DNA of 64,000 nucleotides from JAWXUU01 sp044426085 (GTDB taxonomy: Bacteria > Bacillota > Clostridia > Christensenellales > CAMQZB01), in NCBI GenBank assembly GCA_044426085.1, contig JAWXUU010000005.1, positions 76,182-140,181 of the forward strand. The letters run 5' to 3'. The translations under genes were made by a program, and so were the position numbers. Positions 53,240-61,758 of this stretch are shown piece after piece; the first letter of the stretch is position 1; every line of letters starts with the position of its first letter. The notes under the pieces were generated by a model. The model made no database searches. It was not told where the DNA came from and was given only the letters and a program-made list of their open reading frames with translations.

Positions 53240-54049
53240 ATGCCAGTATCAATTATGGGTCTGAATCTAGACGTGATAACGATTGTCGACATAGCAATAA
53301 CTGCAGTTTATTTTTTCTTGCTTTTTTGGCTTGCGAAAAAATATAATGCACGCTTTTTTATTGTTTTAACACTTGTGGTTTCTGTGCTTGCTGTTTTTGC
53401 AAACCTTGCGGGGCTCACTCTTGTTGCCAAGATATCCAATTTTTATTTTGACTATTGCGGAATCGTTTTCCTTATTTTGTACGGAAGCGAAATCAAACGC
53501 GATATCATCATGAAATCAAGAAACACCAAAATGGGTGAAGTTGCGATAACATCATTCAAGGGCACGCCTGAAGAAGTTAAAAGCGTAATAGAAAATATAA
53601 TAAAAGCTTGCCAAAATATGTCAAAGCAAAACACAGGTGCGTTGATTATTGTTGTGCCAACAAGCATACCAATCCAAATCGCGCAAAGCGGAACAATTTT
53701 GGACGCGCAAATTTCAAGTCAGCTTGTGGAAAGCGTGTTTTTCCCAAATTCAGCACTGCACGATGGTGCACTTTTGATTTCGGGCAATAGGGCATTCGCG
53801 GGTGGATGTTTGTTGCCACTTTCGCAAGATTTGAAGTTGCCAAAAGAACTAGGCACTCGCCACAGGGCGGGGATTGGCATATCAGAACGCACAGATGTGC
53901 TTTCAATCATCGTGTCGGAAGAAACAGGTATCATTTCTATGGCAAGGTTTGGAAAACTTCTAAGATTTGCCGATGCAAGAATGATCACAATAGCACTAGA
54001 ACATGTTTACGGACTTGTGAAAACAGACGGAGGAATTTTCGATGAATAA
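53240..54049 (+). CDS. cdaA: Diadenylate cyclase CdaA
   Basis: Makes cyclic di-AMP, which controls potassium and osmolyte transport and cell-wall balance. 269 residues. Three N-terminal membrane spans, then the DAC domain with the catalytic ALHDGALLI (DGA) and the GTRHRAGIG (RHR) motif. The start is the ATG after AAGGGGGTG. It overlaps by 8 bases a 44-codon frame that stands where cdaR is normally found. Confidence 0.95.
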   Translation: MPVSIMGLNLDVITIVDIAITAVYFFLLFWLAKKYNARFFIVLTLVVSVLAVFANLAGLTLVAKISNFYFDYCGIVFLILYGSEIKRDIIMKSRNTKMGEVAITSFKGTPEEVKSVIENIIKACQNMSKQNTGALIIVVPTSIPIQIAQSGTILDAQISSQLVESVFFPNSALHDGALLISGNRAFAGGCLLPLSQDLKLPKELGTRHRAGIGISERTDVLSIIVSEETGIISMARFGKLLRFADARMITIALEHVYGLVKTDGGIFDE

Positions 54050-54176
54050 GAAAAGTGAAGAAAAAACTCCAAATAAGTTTGTTGTTGCAATAAAAACAGT
54101 ACTGGTGAAATACAATATCGGACTGATAATTCTCGCGCTTGCAACAGCGCTAGCATACGCAATAAGTTCAGTTTAA
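54042..54176 (+). CDS. 44-residue single-span membrane peptide in the cdaR position
   Basis: It starts inside the last codons of cdaA (GGAGG about 10 bases before the ATG). It encodes a basic N-terminus (MNKKSEEKTPNKF), then IKTVLVKYNIGLIILALATA and YAISSV before a TAA. CdaR starts with just such a short cytoplasmic tail and one membrane helix, followed outside the cell by several YbbR repeats. Here all YbbR repeats are absent. It may be a reduced CdaR acting on CdaA through the membrane helix. Confidence 0.6.
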   Translation: MNKKSEEKTPNKFVVAIKTVLVKYNIGLIILALATALAYAISSV

Positions 54177-54186
54177 GAGGGTGGAA

Positions 54187-55359
54187 ATGTATACATACGA
54201 CGGAAAAATTTTAACGCCAAAAAAAGTGACTTCTGAATATTCAGTTGTCGCATGCGATCAATACACAAGCGAGCCAGAATATTGGGAAGAAATTGCAAAA
54301 AAAACACAAGGCAAGATTTCCACATACCACATGGTTTTCCCAGAAGCTTATCTTTCAGAAGATAACACTGCAAGAATAAAAACTATCGAAAGCGAAATGC
54401 ATAAGGCGATTTCGGAAGATTTCTTTGGCGAATTCGAAGGCATCACTTTCATTGAAAGAAAATTGCCAAACGGCAAAATAAGAAGTGGGCTTTGTCTTTT
54501 GATAGACCTTGAAGAATATTCATTCAACCCACAAGATAAAGCTGTTATCCGCGCAACGGAAGGAACGATTATTCAAAGAATTCCCCCACGCGTGAAAATA
54601 AGGGAAAACGCACCGCTAGAATTCCCCCACGTCATGCTTCTTTTTGACGACGCAAAAGACAGCGTTATGAACATGGCAAGAGAAATCAAGGGTGAGATTT
54701 TATATCAAACCGACCTTATCGGTGGCGGTGGCAGTATCACGGGCTATAAAATCCAAAACACGAAATGCATGCATGCGGAAATCGCAAAGTGTGCAAAAGT
54801 GGCGGATGAAAGCACATTGATGTTTGCCGTTGGCGACGGAAACCATTCTCTTGCAACTGCAAAAGCGTGCTACGAAAACAAGAAAAACAGCGGTGAAGAT
54901 GCATCTTTGGCAAGATACGCACTCTGCGAAATTGTAAATATATATGATAACTCGCTTCAGTTTGAACCAATCCACAGGGTTATGCTTGGTGCGGACAGCG
55001 AAAAATTTATTGCGGGTTTGAAAAATTTTGAAGGTGAAGACTTTTTCACAGTTTTATACGGCGGTGAAGAAATCAAAATTTCAGTTTCATCTGATGTTGG
55101 CAAGGCTTATAAAGCAGTCCAAGATTATATCGATAATTTCATCTTGGAAAACGGTGGTGAAGTTGACTATATCCACGGTGAAGATTCCCTAAGAAAAATC
55201 ACCGCAAGGGAAGAAGGCGCGGTTGGGCTTTTGCTTAAACCAATCAACAAAGATACCTTCTTTGAAGAAATTTTGGCAAACGGCAACTATCCAAGAAAGA
55301 CATTTTCTATGGGTGAAGCTTATGAAAAAAGATACTATTTCGAAGGCAGAAGAATATAA
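54187..55359 (+). CDS. DUF1015 family protein
   Basis: 390 residues, full length for the family. Typical blocks are VVACDQYTSEPEYW near the start and FAVGDGNHSLATAK in the middle (others have ADGHHR or GNGNHS). The fold is related to ParB/SerK-type nucleotide-using proteins, and a kinase acting on serine or a similar small molecule has been suggested for relatives. The ATG at 54187 follows GAGGGTGG. lysC follows, hinting at amino-acid metabolism. Confidence 0.82.
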   Translation: MYTYDGKILTPKKVTSEYSVVACDQYTSEPEYWEEIAKKTQGKISTYHMVFPEAYLSEDNTARIKTIESEMHKAISEDFFGEFEGITFIERKLPNGKIRSGLCLLIDLEEYSFNPQDKAVIRATEGTIIQRIPPRVKIRENAPLEFPHVMLLFDDAKDSVMNMAREIKGEILYQTDLIGGGGSITGYKIQNTKCMHAEIAKCAKVADESTLMFAVGDGNHSLATAKACYENKKNSGEDASLARYALCEIVNIYDNSLQFEPIHRVMLGADSEKFIAGLKNFEGEDFFTVLYGGEEIKISVSSDVGKAYKAVQDYIDNFILENGGEVDYIHGEDSLRKITAREEGAVGLLLKPINKDTFFEEILANGNYPRKTFSMGEAYEKRYYFEGRRI

Positions 55360-55407
55360 GCTTTTGAATTAATATAACAAAAGATAGGATAAAATGGAGT
55401 AAAAAAC

Positions 55408-56730
55408 ATGGGATTAAAAGTATGTAAATTTGGCGGAACATCACTTTGTTCTGCAGAAAACATCAAAAAAGTGGCAGAGATTATAAAAAGCGATGCCGAA
55501 AGAAAATTTGTTGTGGTAAGTGCACCTGGCAAAAGATTCAGCAATGATATCAAAATCACTGATAAACTTTATGAATGTGCAAACCTTGCTCAAAATGTAA
55601 ACAATTGCGACGAGCCATTTTCAGAAATCGCTGTGAGATACACAGAAATTTGCGAAAAATTGGGAAGCACACTTGATATCGAAGCCCTACTTGCAGAAGT
55701 GAAAGCGGGCATCTTGGAAAGCAAGTCTGGCGACTATGCCGCTTCTCGTGGGGAGTATTTGAACGGCAGAATCATCGCTGATTATATCGGCTTTGAATTT
55801 GTTGACCCAGCCGACTTCATCAAATTTGACGAAAACGGAAAATACGTAGAAGACTACACAAAAGATATGATCAAACGCAGACTTAAAACAGTGGAGTATG
55901 CAATCATTCCTGGTTTCTATGGTGCAACACCAGACGGAATCAAAACTTTCTCGCGCGGTGGTTCTGATATCACAGGCTCTATCGTTGCGGGCGGTGTTGA
56001 AGCAGATATCTATGAAAACTGGACAGACGTAGATGGATTTTTTGCGGCTGACCCAAGAATTGTTCGTTCACCAAAATCAATCGAATGTTTAACATATCGC
56101 GAACTTCGCGAACTTTCATATATGGGCGCATCAGTGTTGCATGCCGACGCGATTTTCCCTGTTCAAAGTGCGAGAATTCCAATCAACATCAAAAACACAT
56201 TCGACCCAAGCCACCCAGGAACAATGATTCTTCCTGAAATCGACGAAAAAGATTATTCAAGTGTAATAACAGGTATCGCGGGCAAACGTGATTTTGAAGT
56301 TATCTATATCGAAAAGGGCAGTATGAACGGCGAAGTCGGCTTTGCAAGAAAAATTCTTTCTGTTTTGGAAAGATACGGCGTTGTTTTCGAACATATGCCA
56401 AGTGGAATCGACACACTTTCTGTTGTTATTGCAGAAAGCGAACTTGCCGGTGGCAAGCGTGAAAAAATCATCGAAAAAATCCGCGAAGCTGTTCAGCCTG
56501 ATGATATCCACATCCTTTCAAACATGGCGCTTGTCGCAACTGTTGGTCACGGTATGTCACAAACAAAAGGTACATCAGCAAGACTTTTCGGTGCGCTTTC
56601 TAAAAATGACATCAACGTTGTCATGATCGACCAAGGCTCAAGCGAAATGAACATCATCGTTGGCGTAGCAAACGAAGACTACATCGACACAATAAGAGCA
56701 ATCTACAACGAGTTCCTAGGAGAATACTAG
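55408..56730 (+). CDS. lysC: Aspartate kinase
   Basis: First enzyme of the lysine, threonine, methionine and diaminopimelate pathway. 440 residues. The catalytic start VCKFGGTSL, the SRGGSDITGSIVA block and FAADPRIV are present. Two ACT domains follow (FVEVI-type ISIEKGSMNG region at about 295-370 and VVMIDQGSSEMNIIVGV near the end). Only 48 bases separate it from DUF1015, so there is no room for a lysine riboswitch. Confidence 0.96.
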   Translation: MGLKVCKFGGTSLCSAENIKKVAEIIKSDAERKFVVVSAPGKRFSNDIKITDKLYECANLAQNVNNCDEPFSEIAVRYTEICEKLGSTLDIEALLAEVKAGILESKSGDYAASRGEYLNGRIIADYIGFEFVDPADFIKFDENGKYVEDYTKDMIKRRLKTVEYAIIPGFYGATPDGIKTFSRGGSDITGSIVAGGVEADIYENWTDVDGFFAADPRIVRSPKSIECLTYRELRELSYMGASVLHADAIFPVQSARIPINIKNTFDPSHPGTMILPEIDEKDYSSVITGIAGKRDFEVIYIEKGSMNGEVGFARKILSVLERYGVVFEHMPSGIDTLSVVIAESELAGGKREKIIEKIREAVQPDDIHILSNMALVATVGHGMSQTKGTSARLFGALSKNDINVVMIDQGSSEMNIIVGVANEDYIDTIRAIYNEFLGEY

Positions 56731-56734
56731 GCAA

Positions 56735-56954
56735 AAAATCGGCTTCGCTCTGCGAGCTCGAATTAAAAATTAAAAATTGAAAATTAAAAATTGAGGTAAG
56801 CACTCGCGTTGCTCGTGCATGCTATATTTGAAATGGTTATAGGAGCGTTACTTATTGATAGTAACGCTCCTATTATCATATCTAACAATTGAATGCATAG
56901 GGCGAAGCCCATGCCTTACCACAATTTTTAATTTTTAATTTTTAATTTTTAATT
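56735..56954. repeat. Interspersed inverted-repeat element, copy G
   Basis: Left arm CGGCTTCGCTCTGCGAGCTC, AAAAATTGAGGTAAGCACTCG; right arm GCCTTACCACAATTTTTAATT with four AAAAATT-type units. The central hairpin AGGAGCGTTACT/AGTAACGCTCCT (56841-56871) is likely to terminate lysC and, in the other direction, mazF. Confidence 0.8.
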
Positions 56955-57024
56955 CGCGTCATGCCACCATTAAAACCACAACAGCAATGACGCCCACTCC
57001 CCCCACCTATCCCTTCACCGCAAC

Positions 57025-57366
57025 TCAAAAAACTCCCAACGAAACTTTCAACGCGTTATCCACTTTTTTCATGGTGGAATGTGGAATTTCTCCTATTTTT
57101 TCGCCTAGTCTTTTTTTATCTATGGTTCTTATTTGTTCAAGCAAGATAACTGAATCTTTTGCGAGCCCTGCTTCGGCTGAAATTTCGATATGGGTGGGGA
57201 GCTTTGCTTTTCCAAGCTGACTTGTGATTGCGGCTGCGATGATTGTTGGCGAATATTTATTGCCTATGTCATTTTGCACGATAAGAACTGGTCTCACGCC
57301 CCCTTGTTCGCTTCCCACAACGGGGGAGAGATCTGCAAAGAATAAATCCCCTCTTTTGATTTCCAA
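57025..57366 (-). CDS. mazF: MazF/NdoA-type endoribonuclease without adjacent antitoxin
   Basis: 113 residues. KRGDLFFADLSPVVGSEQGG, RPVLIVQND, QIRTIDKKRL are the classic MazF/EndoA blocks and the catalytic arginine is present. The toxin cuts single-stranded mRNA at a short motif. In Bacillus the antitoxin EndoAI is encoded immediately upstream; here the 262 bases upstream (57367-57628) have no antitoxin frame, only a divergent promoter. The antitoxin must be elsewhere or absent. Confidence 0.93.
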   Translation of the reverse strand: MEIKRGDLFFADLSPVVGSEQGGVRPVLIVQNDIGNKYSPTIIAAAITSQLGKAKLPTHIEISAEAGLAKDSVILLEQIRTIDKKRLGEKIGEIPHSTMKKVDNALKVSLGVF

Positions 57367-57537
57367 AATAAATCTCCTTTATGTATGTTTCTATTTCATC
57401 CTATGATAAAACCCCACAAAATGTGAACGGGTTGACGTCTTTATTATTTACATAAAATTTTTTATTATACAACAGCAACCAAAAAAGTTAAATACACCAA
57501 AAGACAGCTAAAATCATCAAAAAAGATACGTTTTTCT

Positions 57538-57566
57538 ATGACAAACGCAGTAAAATATGTTATAAT
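57538..57566 (+). promoter_or_regulatory. Promoter of the yggS-sepF-lspA-rluD run
   Basis: ATGACA, 17 bases, TATAAT, about 60 bases before the first start codon. Confidence 0.7.
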
Positions 57567-57628
57567 ATATAAATATAAATATGCGATAAAATAAAAATCA
57601 ACACAATAAATCAAAAAAAAGGTGAAAT

Positions 57629-58288
57629 GTGCAAACGCGAATAAATGAAATTTTCAAAAAGGTGAATGATATAATTTCTTCACCCGAATATAAATATAAC
57701 GAAACCCCAATTGTTATGGCGGCATCAAAAATGCAAAGTTGTGAAAACATCGCCGTGGCAAAAGCGTGTGGCGTATCCCACTTTGGCGAAAACCGCATGC
57801 AGGAATGGCGTGATAAAAAAGATATGGATATCACATTTGATTTTATCGGCGCATTGCAATCCAACAAACTTAAATATCTTGTTGGCGAAGTTGGCACAAT
57901 CCAATCAATTTCAAGCGAGAAACTTCTTTTTGAATGCGATAATGTTGCAAAAAAGAAAGGTGTTGTTCAAAACATTCTTTTGGAAGTGAACATTGGCGGT
58001 GAAGAACAAAAAAGCGGTATTGCCGACACCCAAGTTGAAGAAATAACAAAAAAAGCCATGCAGTTGCAAAATGTTGTGCTGAAAGGATATATGACAGTGC
58101 TTCCAAAATTGGAAAACCAAAATGGTGAAAACCTATATTTGCAAATGCGGGAAATATACGACAAACAAAAAGCTATCTATCCACAAATTGAAGTGCTTTC
58201 GATGGGCATGAGTGACGATTTTGAAGACGCGATAAAGTATGGCTCAACAATGGTTCGAATTGGCACGGCGCTGTTTGGGGAAAGATAA
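57629..58288 (+). CDS. YggS/PLPBP family pyridoxal-phosphate homeostasis protein
   Basis: 219 residues, a single-domain TIM-barrel PLP protein. The lysine that binds PLP is in VMAASKMQ; FGENRMQEWRDK and LSMGMSDDFEDAIKYGSTMVRIG are family signatures. It buffers PLP and influences amino-acid metabolism. The start is a GTG with AAAGGTG before it; an ATG two bases earlier is out of frame. It sits next to sepF as in Bacillus (ylmE-sepF). Confidence 0.93.
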   Translation: MQTRINEIFKKVNDIISSPEYKYNETPIVMAASKMQSCENIAVAKACGVSHFGENRMQEWRDKKDMDITFDFIGALQSNKLKYLVGEVGTIQSISSEKLLFECDNVAKKKGVVQNILLEVNIGGEEQKSGIADTQVEEITKKAMQLQNVVLKGYMTVLPKLENQNGENLYLQMREIYDKQKAIYPQIEVLSMGMSDDFEDAIKYGSTMVRIGTALFGER

Positions 58289-58305
58289 CAAAGGAGATAA
58301 GGATT

Positions 58306-58578
58306 ATGAACGATTCAATAATGATGGAAAAAACCGGAAAGATGAGCTTGGTTTCTGTGACGCCAAAAACCTTTGACGATGTGGAAACAGCAATCCTACT
58401 ATTAAAAGACAGTAAATCTGTCATTGTATACACAGAAAATCTCGTGGGCAACTTTGCTCAACGTGTTATGGATTATCTTTCGGGTGCGGCTTTCGCGCTT
58501 GATTGCGAACTTTTGGAAGTTGCCAAGGGGGTTTATATGATAATCTCTGGCGACGTGACTGTTGTAAAAAACAACTGA
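58306..58578 (+). CDS. sepF: Cell division protein SepF (minimal form)
   Basis: 90 residues containing essentially only the SepF core (VTPKTFDDVETAILLLKDSKSVIVY...VMDYLSGAAFALDC). SepF polymerises into arcs and tethers FtsZ to the membrane through an N-terminal amphipathic helix. The common N-terminal membrane helix and linker (about 50-60 residues) are reduced to about 15 residues here, so membrane binding may be weak or use another partner. Confidence 0.88.
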   Translation: MNDSIMMEKTGKMSLVSVTPKTFDDVETAILLLKDSKSVIVYTENLVGNFAQRVMDYLSGAAFALDCELLEVAKGVYMIISGDVTVVKNN

Positions 58579-58592
58579 TAAAGGAAAAAACT

Positions 58593-59114
58593 ATGATAGA
58601 ATTATTAATCATCATTTTCGCCGTTGCGATGGACCAAATTGTCAAGCTTGCTGTTGTCAGCACAATGTCGCTTGGTCAATCCATTCCGCTTTGGCAAGAT
58701 GTCTTTCATTTGACATACGTGCATAACGACGGCGCGGCATTTTCTATGATGTCGGGCAATATGGTCACGTTTTATATCATCACGCCAATTGCGCTTTTTG
58801 CTTTTTCATGGTATATGTGGAAAATCAAGCAAGAAAAAGTTGACGGCAAACTTTCTTTTTTGCAAAAGTTTGAAATAATAACAATCGCCATGATTATGGG
58901 CGGAACAATCGGCAACTTTATCGATAGGGTAAGTCATCAATACGTTATTGATATGTTTGATTTCTGCCTTATCAACTTTGCGATTTTCAACGTTGCGGAT
59001 ATCTTTCTCACGGTGGGAACATTCCTTTTGGTGATAGCACTTATTTATGAAATAGTGACAGAATACAAAGCTGAAAAACAAAAGAAACAACAAAACAATT
59101 CCCAAGGGGAATAA
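58593..59114 (+). CDS. lspA: Lipoprotein signal peptidase
   Basis: Aspartic protease that removes the signal peptide after Lgt has lipidated the cysteine. 173 residues and four membrane spans. The catalytic aspartates lie in GNFIDRV and FNVADIF. The ATG at 58593 follows AAAGGAAAA; the open frame further upstream overlaps sepF and is not used. The C-terminus is a charged Lys/Gln tail. rluD follows, the conserved lspA-rluD pair. Confidence 0.96.
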   Translation: MIELLIIIFAVAMDQIVKLAVVSTMSLGQSIPLWQDVFHLTYVHNDGAAFSMMSGNMVTFYIITPIALFAFSWYMWKIKQEKVDGKLSFLQKFEIITIAMIMGGTIGNFIDRVSHQYVIDMFDFCLINFAIFNVADIFLTVGTFLLVIALIYEIVTEYKAEKQKKQQNNSQGE

Positions 59115-59127
59115 TAAGGAAAATATA

Positions 59128-60078
59128 TTGGAAGAAAAACAACTGATAATTGAAGAAACCGACATCGGCGAAAGAATAGATGCCTTTGTTGCAAAAGCAC
59201 TAGAGCTTTCACGCTCGCAAGCAAAAAAAATGATAGAAGAAGGCGACGTTCTTCTTTTGGGAAAACCTTGCAAGGTGAGTGGTAAAGTCAAAAAAACCGA
59301 TGTGTTTATTGCAAAAGTGCACCCGCCAAAATCTTTGGAAGTGCCGGCGGAAGATATCGAATTTGACATCGTGTATCAAGATGATATGCTTGCTGTGATA
59401 AATAAGCCACAAGGCTTGATTGTCCACCCAACAACCCACGACCTTTCGGGAACGCTTGTGAACGGACTGTTGAAAAGGCTTTCCGATCTTTCGGGAATAA
59501 ACGGCGTGTTGCGACCAGGCATTGTTCACAGAATCGATAAAGACACATCAGGGCTGTTGGTTGTTGCAAAGTGCGACATAGCTCACGGCTCGCTTGCAAA
59601 ACAAATTGAAAAGAAAACTGCAAAAAGAATCTACCTTGCCCTTTGCGAGGGTGTATTCAAAAAAACCGAAGATGTGATAGAAACAAAAATCGGCAGAAGC
59701 AAAACCGACCGCAAGAAAATGGCTGTGACATACGACGGCAAAATTGCGATCACAAAATATGAAGTATTGCATCAGTTTGATGCCCACGCGCTTGTGAAAT
59801 TCTCCCTTGAAACGGGCAGAACCCACCAAATCCGCGTGCACGCTCGCCACATTGGTCATCCCGTTGTGGGCGACAAAACTTATGGGTTTGAAAAACAAAA
59901 ATTCAAATTGGAAGGTCAACTTCTTCACGCTTCTAAGCTTGTTTTGAAGCATCCTGAAAGTAAGGAAGAAATGGCATTTTTTGCGCCACTCCCTGAATAT
60001 TTTGTGAATGTTCTCCAAACGCTCGCAAGGGTGCAAGGGGTGGATATTGATTTTTCAAAAATTGTAGAAACGCTGTAA
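59128..60078 (+). CDS. rluD: RluD-family ribosomal RNA pseudouridine synthase
   Basis: 316 residues. An N-terminal S4 RNA-binding domain (RIDAFVAKALELSRSQAKKM in part, about 12-60), then the catalytic RsuA/RluD domain with HRIDKDTSGLLVVAK holding the catalytic aspartate. The family isomerises uridines in 23S rRNA helix 69. The start is a TTG preceded by AAGGA, 13 bases after lspA. Confidence 0.93.
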   Translation: MEEKQLIIEETDIGERIDAFVAKALELSRSQAKKMIEEGDVLLLGKPCKVSGKVKKTDVFIAKVHPPKSLEVPAEDIEFDIVYQDDMLAVINKPQGLIVHPTTHDLSGTLVNGLLKRLSDLSGINGVLRPGIVHRIDKDTSGLLVVAKCDIAHGSLAKQIEKKTAKRIYLALCEGVFKKTEDVIETKIGRSKTDRKKMAVTYDGKIAITKYEVLHQFDAHALVKFSLETGRTHQIRVHARHIGHPVVGDKTYGFEKQKFKLEGQLLHASKLVLKHPESKEEMAFFAPLPEYFVNVLQTLARVQGVDIDFSKIVETL

Positions 60079-60101
60079 AGAATAAACTTTATAATAAAAA
60101 T

Positions 60102-60173
60102 TAATCTAAGAAAAGAATCAACCGCGGAATTTTCATCAAATTTTGTGGATTGTTATTTGTGGAGATAAATATG
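60102..60173 (+). promoter_or_regulatory. Conserved structured leader of pyrR (copy 2)
   Basis: It differs from the holA leader at about nine positions with one indel. The 11-bp stem CCGCGGAATTT (60122-60132)/AAATTTTGTGG (60138-60148) is unchanged. The lower stem differs but keeps partial pairing (a G-T pair becomes A-T). It does not look like the known PyrR-binding loop. Confidence 0.6.
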
Positions 60174-60701
60174 AATCTGAAATCAACACTCATGGATAAA
60201 GAAGCACTGCGAAGAACAATCTCGCGCATATCCCATGAAATAATTGAAAAAAATGAAAATTTGGAAGATGTCGTGCTTATCGGTGTGAAAACGCGTGGCG
60301 TTCCAATCGCCAAGCGTATCGCAGAAAACGTCGAAAAGTTTTATGGCGACAAACTTCAGTGTGGAACTTTGGATATAACAAACTTTCGCGACGATATTTC
60401 TAAGGATAAAAAAACCAGCGACAAAAGCCTTTGCATTGATTGCGATATCGAAAATAAAACGGTTATCATTGTCGATGATGTGCTGTTTGCGGGCAGAACA
60501 GCAAGGGCAAGCATAGATGCAATCCTAAGCCACGCGCGCCCAGCAAAAATCCAGCTCGCCGTGATTGTGGATAGGGGACATCGCGAACTCCCAATCCGCC
60601 CAGATTACGTAGGCAAAAACGTCCCATCTTCAAAATCCGAAATAATAAAAGTAAGCATAAAAGAAATCGATGGCGACGATAAAGTGGAAATATACGAATA
60701 A
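60171..60701 (+). CDS. pyrR: PyrR bifunctional pyrimidine regulator / uracil phosphoribosyltransferase
   Basis: 176 residues. The PRPP motif is VIIVDDVLFAGRTARASIDA (in part), and the early GVKTRGVPIAKRI loop also fits. In Gram-positive bacteria PyrR binds pyr mRNA to control attenuation and has weak UPRTase activity. The usual pyrP or pyrB genes do not follow; a terminator does, so it is the last gene of this run. The ATG lies at the end of the conserved leader. Confidence 0.94.
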   Translation: MNLKSTLMDKEALRRTISRISHEIIEKNENLEDVVLIGVKTRGVPIAKRIAENVEKFYGDKLQCGTLDITNFRDDISKDKKTSDKSLCIDCDIENKTVIIVDDVLFAGRTARASIDAILSHARPAKIQLAVIVDRGHRELPIRPDYVGKNVPSSKSEIIKVSIKEIDGDDKVEIYE

Positions 60702-60719
60702 TAAATACGAATTCAAAAC

Positions 60720-60748
60720 AAAAAGTAGGATGCTATCCTACTTTTTTT
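60720..60748 (+). terminator. Terminator after pyrR
   Basis: A 10-12 bp stem AAAAGTAGGAT/ATCCTACTTTT with loop GCT is followed by T. The following 280 bases (60749-61028) are AT-rich and hold no gene I can support. Confidence 0.9.
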
Positions 60749-61028
60749 CACGCCATTTTTAAATAAAATCACCAAACATCGCCCAACCAAACATCAACCT
60801 TATCGCAATAACCACCGCTAAGTCAAACACCCCTTTTGCAATAATTTGATACTTATAGTTATTACTGCTTTTGTATTGTCATCAATTTATACTTATTGGT
60901 CATGGTAGTTATCATAATTGTATGTTCCCTATTTCTTTTAGCGAAACACGAGCAGTGCCAATATAATTGGGATATAGTACATTATGGTTATTGCGATACT
61001 AACCTTAGTTATTAAAAATATATATTTG

Positions 61029-61670
61029 CTAATTTTTATCAGTAGTAGCTTTTTTCTTTTTCAGAACTTGATTTGCAATAATATATACGATAGCAATTAT
61101 TGCCATGCATTCCACTATAAAATCGAATTTATAAGTTCTATCGATAATTGTAGCACCTTTTTCAGCTTCAACAGCGAGAGTATCGACAAACACTCCTCTA
61201 TTCAAGATGTAAGCGCAACCATTTTCTGTGTATTGATCAAATGAAAAATCATAGTAATCAGTTAGATTAGCATATGTATTGTTCTCGTTTTCAATATACG
61301 TGATAACGCCTTGCGAATAATTAAATATTAGATAATCTTTTGCAAAAATTATTAAATTGTTTTCTTCTTCATCTTTTCCAAAATCCGCAAAATCGCTAAC
61401 GTCATACTTAAAATAATATTGAGTGCCTTTATCTGTCACAGAAAGATAATTCACTCCCCATCTTTCATAGTCAACCATCAAAAGACTTTCATCTTCACTG
61501 ATATAGAAATTTTTTATATCAGTGAAAAATGTTGGAATATCATCCACTTCAACAAATGAATTTTCATAATTGTCACCTTTATCAGTATAAGATACAACTC
61601 CAATCAATTTTGGAATAATCAAACAAAGAATAAGAATTATGCAGAAAATAATTTTTAATTTTTTAATCAT
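61029..61670 (-). CDS. Membrane-anchored protein with extracellular domain, unknown
   Basis: 213 residues. A hydrophobic start (about 5-26), an external region of about 150 residues rich in Asp/Tyr/Asn, a second membrane span (about 184-200) and a Lys-rich cytoplasmic tail. It shares this two-anchor layout with the next gene upstream (61759-62442), although the sequences are not clearly alike. Codons are AT-rich (AAT, ATT, TAT) unlike the core genes. Unrecognised; could be a surface sensor or a protective membrane protein. Confidence 0.6.
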   Translation of the reverse strand: MIKKLKIIFCIILILCLIIPKLIGVVSYTDKGDNYENSFVEVDDIPTFFTDIKNFYISEDESLLMVDYERWGVNYLSVTDKGTQYYFKYDVSDFADFGKDEEENNLIIFAKDYLIFNYSQGVITYIENENNTYANLTDYYDFSFDQYTENGCAYILNRGVFVDTLAVEAEKGATIIDRTYKFDFIVECMAIIAIVYIIANQVLKKKKATTDKN

Positions 61671-61758
61671 ACTTCACCTTATTATCAATATTTATTTCAT
61701 CCGATATTTCTTTTCTTCTTCATTTTTACGTTACTCCTTGTTTAATAACTCCACAATT

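Noticed and set aside
55360..55407. Lysine riboswitch upstream of lysC
   Set aside because: The gap is only 48 bases, far too short, and shows no matching structure.
60079..60170. PyrR attenuator upstream of pyrR
   Set aside because: No terminator/antiterminator pair or PyrR-binding loop pattern is visible, and the same leader precedes holA.
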